A stretch of DNA of 64,000 bases from Paracentrotus lividus. Its lineage: Eukaryota; Echinodermata; Echinoidea; Camarodonta; Echinidae. How positions within the stretch are numbered: the first letter of the stretch is position 1; every line of letters starts with the position of its first letter. The notes below the pieces were generated by a model. That model was not told the DNA's origin, ran no database searches, and saw nothing but the letters and a program-made list of their open reading frames with translations. Made by a program: the position numbers and the translations under genes. The stretch covers positions 27,976,516-28,040,515 of the forward strand of contig CALNVZ010003429.1 in assembly GCA_940671915.1 (NCBI GenBank). Reading direction: 5' to 3'. Shown piece after piece: positions 47,885 through 59,252 of the stretch.

Positions 47885-48800
47885 GTCATCCATCCTTCTC
47901 CAAAGATAGACAACAATTGTATTGTGTCAGCGATTCAGAAAAACTTCACTACCCCCCCCCCACATCCCCTCTTTTTTTGGAATTTATTTAGATTCTGTCT
48001 GTTCTTATTCATTTATTTACATCTCATTTTCCAACCCTTTGCATCTTTTTTCTTGCTCCTTTTTTTTATCTAACTCAAGTACATGTATGTTCTATCCTTC
48101 TTCCAAAGATAGCCAATAATTGTATTGTGTCATAATTCAGAACTTCTACAACCCCCCCCCCTCAGCCTTTTTTTTTGTGATTCTGTCCCTTCTTTTTCAT
48201 TATTTAATTATTTACATGTCATATCTCATTTTCCCCCTTGCTTCTCTTCTTGACACCTTTTATCTATTATTTGCATAGTGTTTTATCCTTCTTCCAAGAT
48301 ATACAACAATTGTATTGTGTCAGCAATTCACAAGAACTTCTACTCGCCCCATCCCCCCCCCCCCCCAGTTATTTATTGTGATTCTGTCTGTTCATTTTCC
48401 ACTTATTTGCGTCTCATTTTCCAAATGTTTCTTATCTTACTTTTATATGTCATCTCATTCCTTCTTCAGAGATAGACAACGATTGTATTGTGTCTGGAAT
48501 TCACAAGAACTTCCTACTACTTTTCACAGTTTCTTCCTCTTTCCTTCTTTATATGTCTCTATATTGATAAGTCTTGTGTCATCCATCCTTCTCCAAAGAT
48601 AAAACAGTTGTATTGTGTCAGCAAATTAGTAGGAATTCCACTACCCCCCCCCTTATTTTTATTCTGTGTGTTCATTTCTTATTTATTTACATCTTATTTT
48701 CATATCCTCTCTCTTTTTCCTTTTCTTATCTTTCTGTCATAGGTGTCATTCATCTGTCCTTTGTTAAAATATAAGACAGCAATTGTATTTTCTTGTCAGA
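47885..48800. repeat. about 120-200-bp tandem array in the left arm
   Basis: CATCCTTCTCCAAAGATAGA, CAATTGTATTGTGTCAG and a C-run followed by TTTATTTACATCTCATTTTC recur in about six units, near 47917, 48118, 48309, 48483, 48607 and 48783. Pyrimidine-rich frames are by-products. The array lies upstream of the knuckle exon copies and is mirrored at 51670-52600. Confidence 0.8.
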
Positions 48801-49219
48801 AATATGTACATGTACCTTTCTCCTGTAATATGGATTTTCAATTCTTGTCTTCGTTCAGGGGGTGAATACTAAAATGCATATCAGTTTGAAAAGTGTGATG
48901 AAATTTTTTTTTTTTCTTCTAGAGTTTGTGAAACCTGGCCAAAATGTGACTAAAGATTTCAAATTGTCTTTATTTGCTTAAAGGATGTGACGATTTAAAA
49001 TTATTTGATTAGTTTGGAAGATGTTTTTGTTCTTCTCTATTTCTTAAAGGGTGCAAAAACTTTAATAGTTAATGCTTACAAAAGTTTTCAAAGTATGACT
49101 GAAAATGCCATTTTTTTTTAACATTCATTTTTTGGCAGGATTTGAAGACTTAGATAAATTCTTAATTAGCTCTAAAGGTATGGTTTGAAGATTTAATTTT
49201 GTTTCTGTTCCTTATACAG

Positions 49220-49305
49220 GGTGTGAAGATTATGGCCAGACACCACATGGGGGACTGTCCTGTTACAAGGCCGCTCTTACGGGTCCAGGACAAACATATA
49301 CCAAG
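49220..49305 (+). pseudogene. mirror copy of the decayed knuckle exon
   Basis: This is the left-arm version of the decayed exon at 51161-51245, in the opposite orientation. After a TTATACAG acceptor it starts GGTGTGAAGATTATGG. Compared with the right arm it carries extra bases (C in GACACCACATG, T in TGTTACAAGG) and one missing C, giving further frameshifts. Confidence 0.7.
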
Positions 49306-49573
49306 CTTTGTAACAAAAGTGTAGGAGCTGTTCAATTTCAGACTTTTTTCAGTCACTTTCAGCCCTTTACAACTCTTTTTATTTTGTGTCATCAATACCC
49401 CTAATAACGCTTAAAGTAGCCTTAAAAGTATGGCTGAAGATGTCATATTTCCCCTTCATTTTTGCCTGGTTTGAAGACCTAGGAACACTCTAGTGATGAA
49501 ATGTTTTTTTTGTTTTTTTTAGGCATGACTGAAAATGTCAATTCTATCTTCTTCATTTTGTTCTTGATAACAG

Positions 49574-49740
49574 GGTGTGAAGACTGTGGCGCAGACACAT
49601 CGATGGGGGACTGTCCTGTACGAGGCCGTTACTACGGGTCCAGGACAAAAACATACCAAGTCGAGCCAGACTATACTCTAACCTCATTATCTATGTGCTC
49701 AAGGAAATGAATTGGAAGCAAGGAAATGGAAATCAAAAAG
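49574..49740 (+). pseudogene. frame-broken mirror copy of the PRDM knuckle exon
   Basis: The sequence matches the intact minus-strand exon at 50731-50892 but is 167 bases instead of 162. Insertions such as GCGCAGACACATCG (intact: GCCAGACACACATG) and a lost C in GGCCGTTAC shift the frame. Splice-site positions are kept (GATAACAG before, AAAAAG|GTAAAT after). The indel type is what uncorrected long reads give, so it may not exist in the genome. Confidence 0.8.
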
Positions 49741-50042
49741 GTAAATTTACTTATATTTCACTGTCTTAATTTAAATGCAAAATATTACTTGGAGGCTGTT
49801 TTCTAATGCAAAACCATTGTTGCATGCAATCATTGTCAGTATCTTGTACATGGGGTAACCGCACTATACATAGTATCTAGCAGTCATTGCAACCACAAGA
49901 TTTTCCACTAGTATTTCTTCCGCATGGAAGAATCTGTCAATGGGGAAACTTATATTGTGGTGAGGAAAACAGGTTCTTGTTACCTACAAGAACGCTAGTT
50001 TACAAATTCTGATGAGTTGGGGTCTCCCTCCCGCCCTCTTTC

Positions 50043-50206
50043 TCTTATTCTCTTTTCATAGATCTCCTACATGTAGACCCCCCCCCCCCCAGTGCTTGAC
50101 ATGCGGAAAAGCATTTTAAAAACCAAAGATATAAATTTCAGTAATTTCAGTTTCTGTAATTTTGATAAAAGTCTTACAACTTTGAAATTTAGATATATGC
50201 TTTGTT

Positions 50207-50245
<39 letters not shown>

Positions 50246-50427
50246 GGGGGGGGTCATCTTTTGCAAAATTGTCTTGTTCCGATTTTTTCTAATTTTCTAA
50301 ACATTAAATTGAACAGTGAACTTCCTCATAAAACAAAATGAAAATCATACTAGTTAAGTGCTCAAACTCAAATTTGCTACATACAAGTGTCTTTGGCAAA
50401 ACAAAATCATCATGATACGTCTATGTA
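50043..50427. other. palindrome spacer
   Basis: The 385-bp unpaired centre between the arms contains a C-run near 50081, a T-run of about 34 followed by G8 near 50211-50252, and otherwise AT-rich sequence. Its length is larger than expected for a simple missed-adapter read turn, which leaves the origin of the palindrome open. Confidence 0.85.
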
Positions 50428-50730
50428 AGAAAGAGGGCGGGAGGGAGACCCCAACTCAATCAGAATTTGTAAACTAGGTTCTTGTAGGTAACAAGAACCT
50501 GTTTTCCTCACCACAATATAAGTTTCCCCATTGACAGATTCTTCCATTGCGGAAGAAATACTAGTGGAAATCTTGTGGTTGCAATGACTGCTAGATACTA
50601 TGTATAGTGCGGTTACCCCATGTACAAGATACTGACAATGATTGCATGCAACAATGGTTTTGATCTAGAAAACAGCCTCCAAGTAATATTTTGCATTTAA
50701 ATTAAGACAGTGAAATATAAGTAATTTTAC

Positions 50731-50892
50731 CTTTTTGATTTCCATTCCTTGCTTCCAATTCCATTTCCTTGAGCACTAGATAATGAGGTAGAGTAAGTCT
50801 GGCTCGACTTGGTATGTTTTTGTCCTGGACCCGTAGTAACGGGCCTCGTACAGGACAGTCCCCCATGTGTGTCTGGCCACAGTCTTCACACC
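50731..50892 (-). CDS. PRDM15-like exon: zinc knuckle before the PR domain
   Basis: The exon is 162 bases: 2 bases, 53 codons, then 1 base. The acceptor is CTTGATACAG and the donor is AAAG|GTAAAA. The protein begins CEDCGQTHMGDCPVRGP, a C-x2-C-x3-H-x3-C zinc knuckle, followed by IPSRARLTLPHYLVLKE. A knuckle followed by GP and (S/T)RAR-x-LP is the region just before the PR domain in PRDM4, PRDM10 and PRDM15. The leading GG needs a T from the exon before it to give Trp, which commonly precedes this CxxC. The trailing G joins TG of the next exon to give Val. All four knuckle ligands are present. The only other intact-looking version is the frame-broken mirror copy at 49574-49740. The product is presumably a nuclear regulator; a DNA or protein contact role for the knuckle is not established here. 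Confidence 0.88.
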
Positions 50893-51160
50893 CTGTATCA
50901 AGAACAAAATGAAGAAGATAGAATTGACATTTTCAGTCATGCTTAAAAAAAAACAAAAAAACATTTCATCACTAGAGTGTTCCTAAGTCTTCAAACCAGG
51001 CAATAAATGAAGGGGGAAATATGACATCTTCAGCCATACTTTTAAGGCTACTTTAAGCGTTATTAGGGGTATTGATGACCACAAATAAAAAGAGTTGTAA
51101 AGGGCTGAAAGTGACTGAAAAAGTCTGAAATTGAACAGCTCCTACACTTTTGTTACAAAG

Positions 51161-51245
51161 CTTGGTATATGTTTGTCCTGGACCCGTAAGAGCGGGCCTT
51201 GTACAGGACAGTCCCCCATGTGTGTCTGGCCATAATCTTCACACC
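51161..51245 (-). pseudogene. decayed tandem duplicate of the knuckle exon
   Basis: The copy lies 270 bp upstream, in transcript sense, of the intact exon. It keeps the acceptor (CTTATACAG|GG) and reads CEDYGQTHMGDCPVQGPLLR, then VQDKHIPS. Compared with the intact exon the second knuckle Cys is Tyr. After IPS the similarity ends and the frame stops at 51142-51144. No donor is found at the homologous place. The surrounding intron sequence (TATGGCTGAAGATGTCAT against CATGACTGAAAATGTCAA) is duplicated too, so the unit of duplication was exon plus intron. If spliced in, it would truncate the protein. Confidence 0.8.
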
Positions 51246-51669
51246 CTGTATAAGGAACAAGAACAAAATGAAATCTTCAACCATACCTTTAGAGCTAATT
51301 TAAGAATTATCTAAGTCTTCAAATCCTGCCAAAAATGAATGTTAAAAAAAAAATGGCATTTTCAGTCATACTTTGAAAACTTTTGTAAGCATTAACTATT
51401 AAAGTTTTTGCACCCTTTAAGAAATAGAGAAGAACAAAAACATCTTCAAACTAATCAAATAATTTAAATCGTCACATCCTTTAAGAAATAAAGACAATTT
51501 GAAATCTTTAGTCACATTTGGCCAGTTTTCACAAACTCTAAGAAGAAAAAAAAAAAAATTTCATTCACACTTTTCAAACTGATATGCATTTTAGTATTCA
51601 CCCCCTGAACGAAGACCAAGAAATTGAAAATCCATATTACAGGAGAAAGGTACATGTACATATTTCTGA

Positions 51670-52600
51670 CAAGAAAATACAATTGCTGTCTATATTTTAA
51701 CAAAGGACAGATGAATGACACTATGACAGAAAGATAAGAAAAGGAAAAAGAGAGAGGATATGAAAATAAGATGTAAATAAATAAGAAATGAACACACAGA
51801 ATAAAAATAAGGGGGGGGTAGGAATCTACTAATTGCTGACACAATACAACTGTTGTCTATCTTTGGAAGAAGGATGGATGACACAAGACTTATCAATATA
51901 GAACATATAAAGAAGGAAAGAGGAAGAAACTGTGAAAAAGTAGTAGAAGTTCTTGTGAATTCCAGACACAATACAATCGTTGTCTATCTCTGGAAGAAGG
52001 ATGGATGACATATAAAAGTAAGATAAGAACATTTGGAAAATGAGACGCAAATAAGTGAAAAATGAACAGACAGAATCACAATAAATAACTGGGGGGGGGG
52101 GGGGATGGGGCGAGTAGAAGTTCTGTTGAATTGCTGACACAATACAATTGTTGTATATCTTTGAAGAAGGATGAATAACACTAGTCAAATAATAGATAAA
52201 AGGTGCAAGAAAGAGAAGCAGAGGGGAAAATGAGATATGTACATGTAAATAATTAATATAATGAAAAAGGAATGGACAGAATCACAAAAAAAAAGGCTGA
52301 GGGGGGGGGGTTGTAGAAGTTCTGAATTACTGACACAATACAATTATTGGCTATCTTTGGAAGAAGGATAGATGACACTACATGTACTTGAGTTAGATAA
52401 AAAAAAAGGAGCAAGAAAAAGATGCAAAGGGTTGGAAAATGAGATGTAAATAAATGAATAAGAACAGACAGAATCTAAATAAATTCCAAAAAAAGAGGGG
52501 ATGGGGGGGGGGGGGGTAGTGGAAGTTTTTCTGAATCGCTGACACAATACAATTGTTGTCTATCTTTGGAAGAAGGATGGATGACACTAACAAACAGGCG
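51670..52600. repeat. about 120-200-bp tandem array in the right arm
   Basis: This is the mirror of the array at 47885-48800, with the same six units and a G-run in each (plus strand). It lies within the PRDM intron just upstream, in transcript sense, of the duplicated knuckle exon. Units share GACACAATACAATTGTTGTC and GGAAGAAGGATGGATGACA. Confidence 0.8.
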
Positions 52601-55384
52601 TCTCAAGAGTCCTTCATGAGTAAGACACACAGGGGATAACTCAATCCATATCATCAGTCTACCCAATCTACTACAAGAATATAACAGTACTTATTCAGCC
52701 TACTTATAAATCAGACATTTTTTCGTGCTTGATACTTTCGCAAATTTTTAGGAGGAAGCAAGATTCGCCAAAGTAAAATGCCAGTGAAAGTTTATGAGTA
52801 CACAATGCATATGAAGTTTTTGACGGTCAGCAATTCGCGAAAGTTGCATGCCTCGAAAAAGACGCTACGCCGCAAATTCCATACACTAATTGACTGTTAA
52901 ATTAAGCCTTTATCTGAACACCATACACTAACTCTAAACTTTATATAAAATACTATTACAACCCTTACCATATCCATACATCTTTGACAAAATAAAGCCC
53001 TGACCAATTGTAAGGGGAGCAAATGTTGAGCAGATACAAGCTACCAAACATTACTGGAAACACATTTTTTGTGTGGATAATAAAAAACTTCTGATTAACT
53101 TTACAAGCTAGGAGTTGAATATCAAACACCCAAGAGGAAATAGCATTTGTCTGCAAAGCACACATTTAATGTTGCATTATACAAAACAATTCGCACACTT
53201 AAAAAATTGCATAACCCTGCAGATAACGTACCAACCAACCCTCTCTTCTCTATGTTTTTCACAAATTCTGCAAAAAACTGCATATTTGAATGAACACAAG
53301 AGAAGAAACGGAAAAAGGAAACAGACAGATAGACAAACAACAATAATGGAAACAAAATTTGATAGTATAACAAAATGAGCGGATGACAACAAACTTTGAT
53401 GAAAAAAGATGACTCATTAATTTGATCAAATCCCCGTCAAAACTTTCCCTTAAACCGAAAACTGTGACATCCAGGACAAACAGATGAAAGGATCAAAACA
53501 AATTTGGTTCATCAGGGGCGCGCTTTTACCCCCCTCCCATGAAAACTTGTGGTGTTTTGACATTGAAGGGGGAGCAGGTACAGAGTGGCCCCCATAACTC
53601 AATTCATAAATAGATTACCCCTACCCTGGGTGTAAGAATCCTTGCCAAGTTGGTGTGGGTGGTTGGGGGAATCATCACCAGTGGTCTCTTCCTACGCAGT
53701 GCTTAAAGATATATAACCAAGAGTTCTCGTAATGACGGAAAATAACTTAAAAATAAAAATAATTTTTTGGGCGTGAGATTAAAATGTAGAAGTACAGTAC
53801 AGTGCTGACCTAGACGTGAAAATAAATTATATATTTTTGTACTAATTACTTAATTTAATTAATTTATTTATTATAATAAATTTATAAATTTATTCATTTA
53901 TTCATTTATTTATTTATTTATGATTACTTGTTATTTTTATTTTATTTAGGTGGGTAGTGAAGGAATAAATTGTGACAATTATTATAAAGAAAGTGTCAAA
54001 CGTGGGGGGGGGGGCGCAGTGGGGGTGGAGGTTAACAACATACAGAAGTGCAACATCATGGGGGCAAACCTAAGAAAGCATGAAAAAGTGCAACTTGCGG
54101 GATAAAGAGAATGGATAAACCAGTGCCCGACTTGCTCTAAAATATTCATAGAACTTTCGTACAGACTCTCGCAGGAGGTCTGGACAACGAGAAAACAATG
54201 AGATCATTAACGACTCGGCTGAGCCCTGGAGGACGATTGTGGAGTCACGTGGGATGACAATAGCCTATCATACTCTGCTAATTGCAACCTTGTGAATTTC
54301 CTGTGGATCTTACACTACAAGTGTCTGCCTAACTTTCAATAGTTACAGTGCATCCTTGGTTCTTTCTTTTATCCTCTTGCACAACCTTTAGAAATAAGTT
54401 GAAAGAACTTTTTGTAATGGATAACTAAACAGAGAACCTAATTTTTCTGGCTTTTTTCTTCTTTACAATACAAAAGCCCTGAGAAAAAAGTAAAGTAGTA
54501 GATGTAAACGTAGAATATAATTTCTCTGTCCTTTGTTCTTACTTGCACAAACCAAAAACAAAGAAACATACAACAAAAAATCAAATGTCTATTTACACTA
54601 TTGACCGGTCCCTTTAAGATAATTAAAGAAAGATCAAGTATACAATTTTATCAACGATTAGAGGAGATGGTTTGGGTGTGAGGTTCCTGATTGCTATCTT
54701 GAATTTCATCTCCTAAAAAGGCATCTACTTCAAATTTTACTTTTAAAACAGCCTTCTAGCTGTCCACAATGTGATCCTGAGCTTCATTAATTATTTACCA
54801 ATTCCATTCCACAACCTTGCATCATTAGCATTAGCTGTCTACATTTATTTATCTATTCATTTAATTTTCCATGTGTTTATTCTTCTTTTATTTCCATTTT
54901 TTCCTTTTCTTTTAATTTTCACCTTTATTATGTTACTTTGGTTTGTTTTATTTTGTTTTTCATTTATTATAATCTTTATTTATTTATTTATTTATTCATT
55001 CATTCATCCATTCATATTTTCATTAATTCATTCATTCATTCATTGTTCGTTCGTTCGTTCATTCATTTATTTGTTTATTTTATTTTTATTATTGTTATTT
55101 TATTTATATTTTGTTTTGTTTGTTTGTTTTGTTTTGTTTGTTTGTGTTTATTTATTTTTTTATTTTTTTTTTTCTGGGGGGGGGGGGGGGGGGGGATGGG
55201 GATAACTTGCAGACACTAGTCTACATTACCCAGTCCTTCCTTAGCTTTATTTCATAATGTAAAGCTAGTCTAGGAATACTAAATATTTATTAGAAAGCTT
55301 GGAATAGAATCTCTCACTCCCCCCCCCCTTCCTTTCTCTTTTTCTTATGTTTATCACAAGTACATCTTGACAGATTATGTAAGG

Positions 55385-55553
55385 ATGGTATCTCACTTTG
55401 CGGAGACATCTCCGCGACGGAATCGTTTCCGCCACGTATAAAAAGTATTAGAGACGTCTCTGAAACTTAGGAGACTGAGCTATGGCAAAGCCATACTGAC
55501 AAATCCGTCTCAAATTTGTTTCAAAGTTGTTTCCGCGAAGTGAGATACCAGCC
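55385..55553. mobile_element. 170-bp fold-back MITE (right-arm copy)
   Basis: The ends are GGTATCTCACTTTGCGGA and TCCGCGAAGTGAGATACC, with interior complementary GAGACGTCTC-type segments. It has a cleaner inverted match than the left-arm copy. Confidence 0.75.
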
Positions 55554-57276
55554 TAACACTTTCAAAAGCTGTATGTTATTAGACAGATGCTATTTATCTG
55601 TTTCTTGTGGGCCTTTCTTTAGAAAGTTTAGAATGAAATATCTCTCTCTCTTTCTTTAAAAAAAAAAAAAATCACAATACAGATTATTTAACATTTTCAA
55701 TTCAAGCAGTGCATTAAATAAAAACATAAGAACAAGGCCTATTTTTCTTTTCTTTCTTTCTTTTTCTTTTTTTTTTTATGGGGGGGGGAGGGGCAGAATG
55801 TTATAAACTAGAAAATCTTTCCAATTTTAGATTAGATTAAAGTACAAAGTTAAACTTTAAAAATAGGCCTACTTCTATACTTCATACATTTTCAAGGAAG
55901 ATACTATTCTTATCTTCATGCTATCTTTTGATTAAAATAGAGAAACAGGTAGCGCACCAGTTGCTGAGTATCCTATAACATATCAACAGCCAAGGGCACC
56001 GCTGCTTACGTGGCACTATTAAGAGAACAGACACCTGTAAATCATAATTAAGAAAAGGACATTTTGCCAAGTTTTGCCCCGAAAACAAAAAGGGGTAAAG
56101 TGGTGGAACTAAGACGGAAGAATAAAAAAGAATGAAAAATTAATCTTACCAGAGGACATTGATGCTATTAAAACCTTTGTCATTTCTTTGATAGTTATCT
56201 TAATTTCAGAGGGCTGAACAGTGTGAAAAATGTTCTCTTTACACAATTAGGAGACCCAGTTTGAATTGAATGTCACCTTTTATAGATGTTGGCATTATCT
56301 TTTAACTTCTAAAATACAATTAATAAATAAAAAATATGAAACAATTGAGCAGAAAGAAAAATGCACTTAACAGTTATGAATCAATTCTAATGCCCTACAA
56401 AATTACTGATTCATAAAAAAAAAATAGATTAAAATAATCATTTTAATTTCCTATTTAAATTGGCAACTGATTCTGAGTAAATTATTTTTTTTCTAATAAA
56501 AGTGTACATATATGATTGATTCAAATCTCAAATCTAAAGAATTTTTGTATTCATTTCATTTGTAATAATATAATCTTCCTCAATACTTTTGAGTAGTTTT
56601 GACAGTGGTAATGATGATAATGATATTGATAAATTGGAGAATGATAAAAGATGATATTACAGTGATGATGGTATAAAGATGATGATGGTACTGCTGATGT
56701 AAGATGGAGTTGCAATGAAAATGAAGGGATGAAAAATGTTAAGCAATGATATAATGGAGTGTCCTCAATCATAGAAGCAGGGTTGAGCAATAATACATTG
56801 TAAATTCAGGCAAGTCAGAAAAGGAGCAGAACTAACTTCTCAGGAAAACCGGTCGGAAGAGAGACGCATCTTTCCAACACATGGACCTACATGTACATGT
56901 ATTGGCACCTGGTGTCAAACCAGATAGACTTAGGTGTCAGAAAAATGATTCCTAAAGGCCTCCTGCCAGTCTGATCTACAGGTAGGAGCCCATTTGAACA
57001 TGAAGGGATATAACAAAAAACACTACAAAGCTGTGAACATAACCATAAAGCAATGCATCATGAATGCAGGAGTTCATATTCACAGATTTTGTAACCCCCC
57101 CCCCCACCCCATAAAAAAAAAGAATATGCATGCCACAGAAGAAAAATTAATAAGATAGAAACAGATAAAATGCATAGTAAGGAAAGTAACTGCCCGGGAA
57201 CACCCTCCCGTTTGATGAAAAAAGAAGATATATATACAAAGTCCATTATTATCATCAAATTTGTAATACCTATATT

Positions 57277-57710
57277 TACATTGCCTCCCAAATAAAAGTA
57301 AACCCAACTTTGAGATACCAGAATTATACCTGTATTGCCATGGATGACTGAGCACTCGAGTTTCTAAAAACTTTGGACAAGAACGATTGGTACCAAGTTT
57401 CCTAAGAAGCAGCCCTGGCTTTCTGATCATTCATTGTTTGTTTGAGGTCAGCCTTCCTGCATCCATTCATTACGGACCAAGGATTCATTGAAATGCAAGG
57501 GCTGCTTTTGCCCAAACTTGGTACAGGGAAGTTTTTAAGCTTTTTTTTTTTTTAAGTCCAACTACTTTCAACACAGGTATAAGTTTAGTATCATTGAATA
57601 GAATATGAGTTAATCTTTATCATGATTAATTTTCAAGGTAACAGAAGCTATGAAATTTTGAAATGAGGCTCTCAAAGTTGGGTTTACTTTTTTTTCTGGG
57701 AAGCACTGTA
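57277..57710. mobile_element. 434-bp TA-flanked MITE, Tc1/mariner-like
   Basis: The left end TACATTGCCTCCCAAATAAA and AGTAAACCCAACTTTGAGA are mirrored by TCTCAAAGTTGGGTTTACTT and CTGGGAAGCACTGTA at the right. The plan resembles the element at 2791-3464 (TACAGTG.GTCCCA), but the interior sequences are unrelated. The 116-codon minus frame that enters it is a by-product. Confidence 0.8.
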
Positions 57711-57793
57711 TTTTTCCTTTTTTTGCTTCAGCAGGTCAGTGGAAGTACAAATGCCCTGATGATGTACAGCTCATTACAATCTTGCCTGACTAA

Positions 57794-58278
57794 GAGTGTG
57801 TTCAATGTCCAGTTTCAAATTTATACGCCAACATGAATCATGATACAAAACGCTGATATAAAGAAAAACAAAGAGGGTGTTCATTGTCCCCCATCCCCGG
57901 TCGTAAAAATAAACGTGTTTCACATCTCAATTTAAATTTAAACGCCGAAAAAGATGCGTTTACAAACACAATCAGCTTCAATTTTACGACCTTGAGCATC
58001 GCGATTGCAACGAAATGCGACACTGAACAGGATTGAGTTTTCAAACGTGTTTAAATGTGCTCTCGCAATGGAAGCTTCCGGTGCCATTGAAAAAAGGAGA
58101 AGATATTTGTTTTTTGAGAGTGGGGAATTTAAAGCTGATAGACGTATAAACACGTTTAAATTTTGGACACTGAACGGTGCACCGCTGATCGCGTTTGTGT
58201 TTGTGTTTTGTGATTGCGTTTTGTATCATGATTTCATGTTGGCGTATAAATTTGAATACTGGAACATTGAACACACTC
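57794..58278. mobile_element. 485-bp PIF/Harbinger-type MITE
   Basis: The element is flanked by TAA on both sides (57791-57793 and 58279-58281). The terminal repeats start GAGTGTGTTCAATGTCCAGT and mirror GAACACACTC. ATACGCCAACATGAATCATG and its mirror follow, so arms pair over more than 60 bp. A 3-bp TAA/TTA duplication is characteristic of PIF/Harbinger. The 157-codon frame crossing it continues into a C/A homopolymer and is not a gene. Confidence 0.85.
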
Positions 58279-59252
58279 TAAAAACCACAATAATAGTTAG
58301 GTTCACCGCAGACCTATTTGCAAAGATTATTCAGATCAACGTTTTTAATCTAATTGACCCTCAAAACTTAGGAGCAAACTTGGACAGCAAAAGTGTTGTG
58401 GTTGCACAGGCCTGTCCCCCCCCCCCGCCCCCCCCAAAAAAAAAAAAAAAAAGTGTGAGAAAGAGAGAGTGTTTGTAATCGGCAATTAATCAAGCAGATT
58501 TCTCCATTGTTTTTTTTTTCTCCAGGTTTCTTTAACAATGCATATTTTCAAACATCCATTCTCATTTTGCATAAATGAGTACTTTTTTCAACTTTCATAA
58601 ACAATTATTTTTTTGGAAAGATAGGGGTTCTAAGGGATATTTTTAACACTATCTTGTATAAGTATTTCCCCTGATTTTTTTAGAAGAAATTGATGATTTC
58701 CCTGACTATTTTGTTTCTGTACAGGTATTTCTACATGTATGTAGATTCCCTGACCCATATGCACCAATATTTTTTTTCCTCCAAATGTACTTTTTGGAAA
58801 GGAAAATACATTGATCAGATCACTGATGACTCAAGACAGAAACATTGTAAACAATAAAAACATGGCCACTGTGTTATTTCATGTTTCAAGGAAAAAGGGC
58901 CTTAACCCTGTGTTGTAAAATGAGATGAGATAACTACTTTGTGGCTCTGATGATTGTATGCCAAACATCGCATTGATCAAATCAGGATTCAGTGATAACT
59001 TCATACCCAGAATAGTCCCAGAAGTAAAACCCAGGAGGACTATAAATGACAGAATCATCCAACGTTTAACATCGTCATGATCCCATTATGGTGTCAGCTC
59101 TAACTAGCAACATTCAAAATTTCTGCCCATGCACACGACCAACGCACCAAAAAATATTAACGAACATATCAAGGTCGAGTTCCGCAAGTGATCATGTTGG
59201 ACTCCCACTTTGTTCCTGAGTGTCAGAAGTCCTTATCGAGGGATCTGCTTAC

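Larger units (their letters stand above)
44315..50042. repeat. left arm of the 11.9-kb palindrome
   Basis: This 5.7-kb arm is the reverse complement of 50428-56183 over its whole length: homopolymers, tandem units, MITEs and the knuckle exon all recur in mirror order. In the parts I compared, differences are mainly single-base indels with few substitutions. It starts at a contig end. The pattern fits either an inverted duplication or an unpolished inverted read mis-assembled at a contig end. Confidence 0.9.
24229..50730 (-). other. 26.5-kb PRDM intron with two assembly gaps
   Basis: This intron lies between the knuckle exon and the first PR exon. It contains both N gaps, three tandem arrays, several MITEs and the left arm of the large palindrome. 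If that arm is an assembly artefact the true intron is about 6 kb shorter. Stretches about 24300-26900, 27030-27760, 29460-30900, 33830-34200, 35340-35990, 36960-37200, 37630-38400, 39280-40290, 41170-41860 and 42960-44281 hold AT-rich sequence with no gene I can support. In 25860-25900 and 30040-30070 a shared GGGGTTTCCCCCTGATCCAC-like word suggests another diverged dispersed repeat. Confidence 0.75.
50428..56183. repeat. right arm of the 11.9-kb palindrome
   Basis: This arm continues without a gap into unique sequence on its right, and it holds the intact knuckle exon. It is therefore the more likely genuine locus. Frame comparison is not one-sided, though: at the outer end (56060-56183) the left arm has the cleaner reading frame. 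Confidence 0.9.
50893..59252 (-). other. 8.4-kb PRDM intron
   Basis: This intron is mostly the right palindrome arm, plus about 3 kb of unique sequence. From 56190 to 57270 and 58480 to 59250 there is AT-rich DNA with no supported gene; a GATGAT-rich simple stretch lies near 56606-56700 and a C10 run near 57096. The length depends on the candidate upstream exon being correct. Confidence 0.5.

Noticed and set aside
54771-55205. 144-codon frame resembling a membrane protein
   Set aside because: It is built from ATTT-type simple repeats and a T-run/G-run; the mirror arm gives similar frames in other phases.
58005-58478. 157-codon plus-strand frame ending in Pro and Lys runs
   Set aside because: Its first part is inside a Harbinger-type MITE with matching inverted arms and its end is a C-run/A-run homopolymer.
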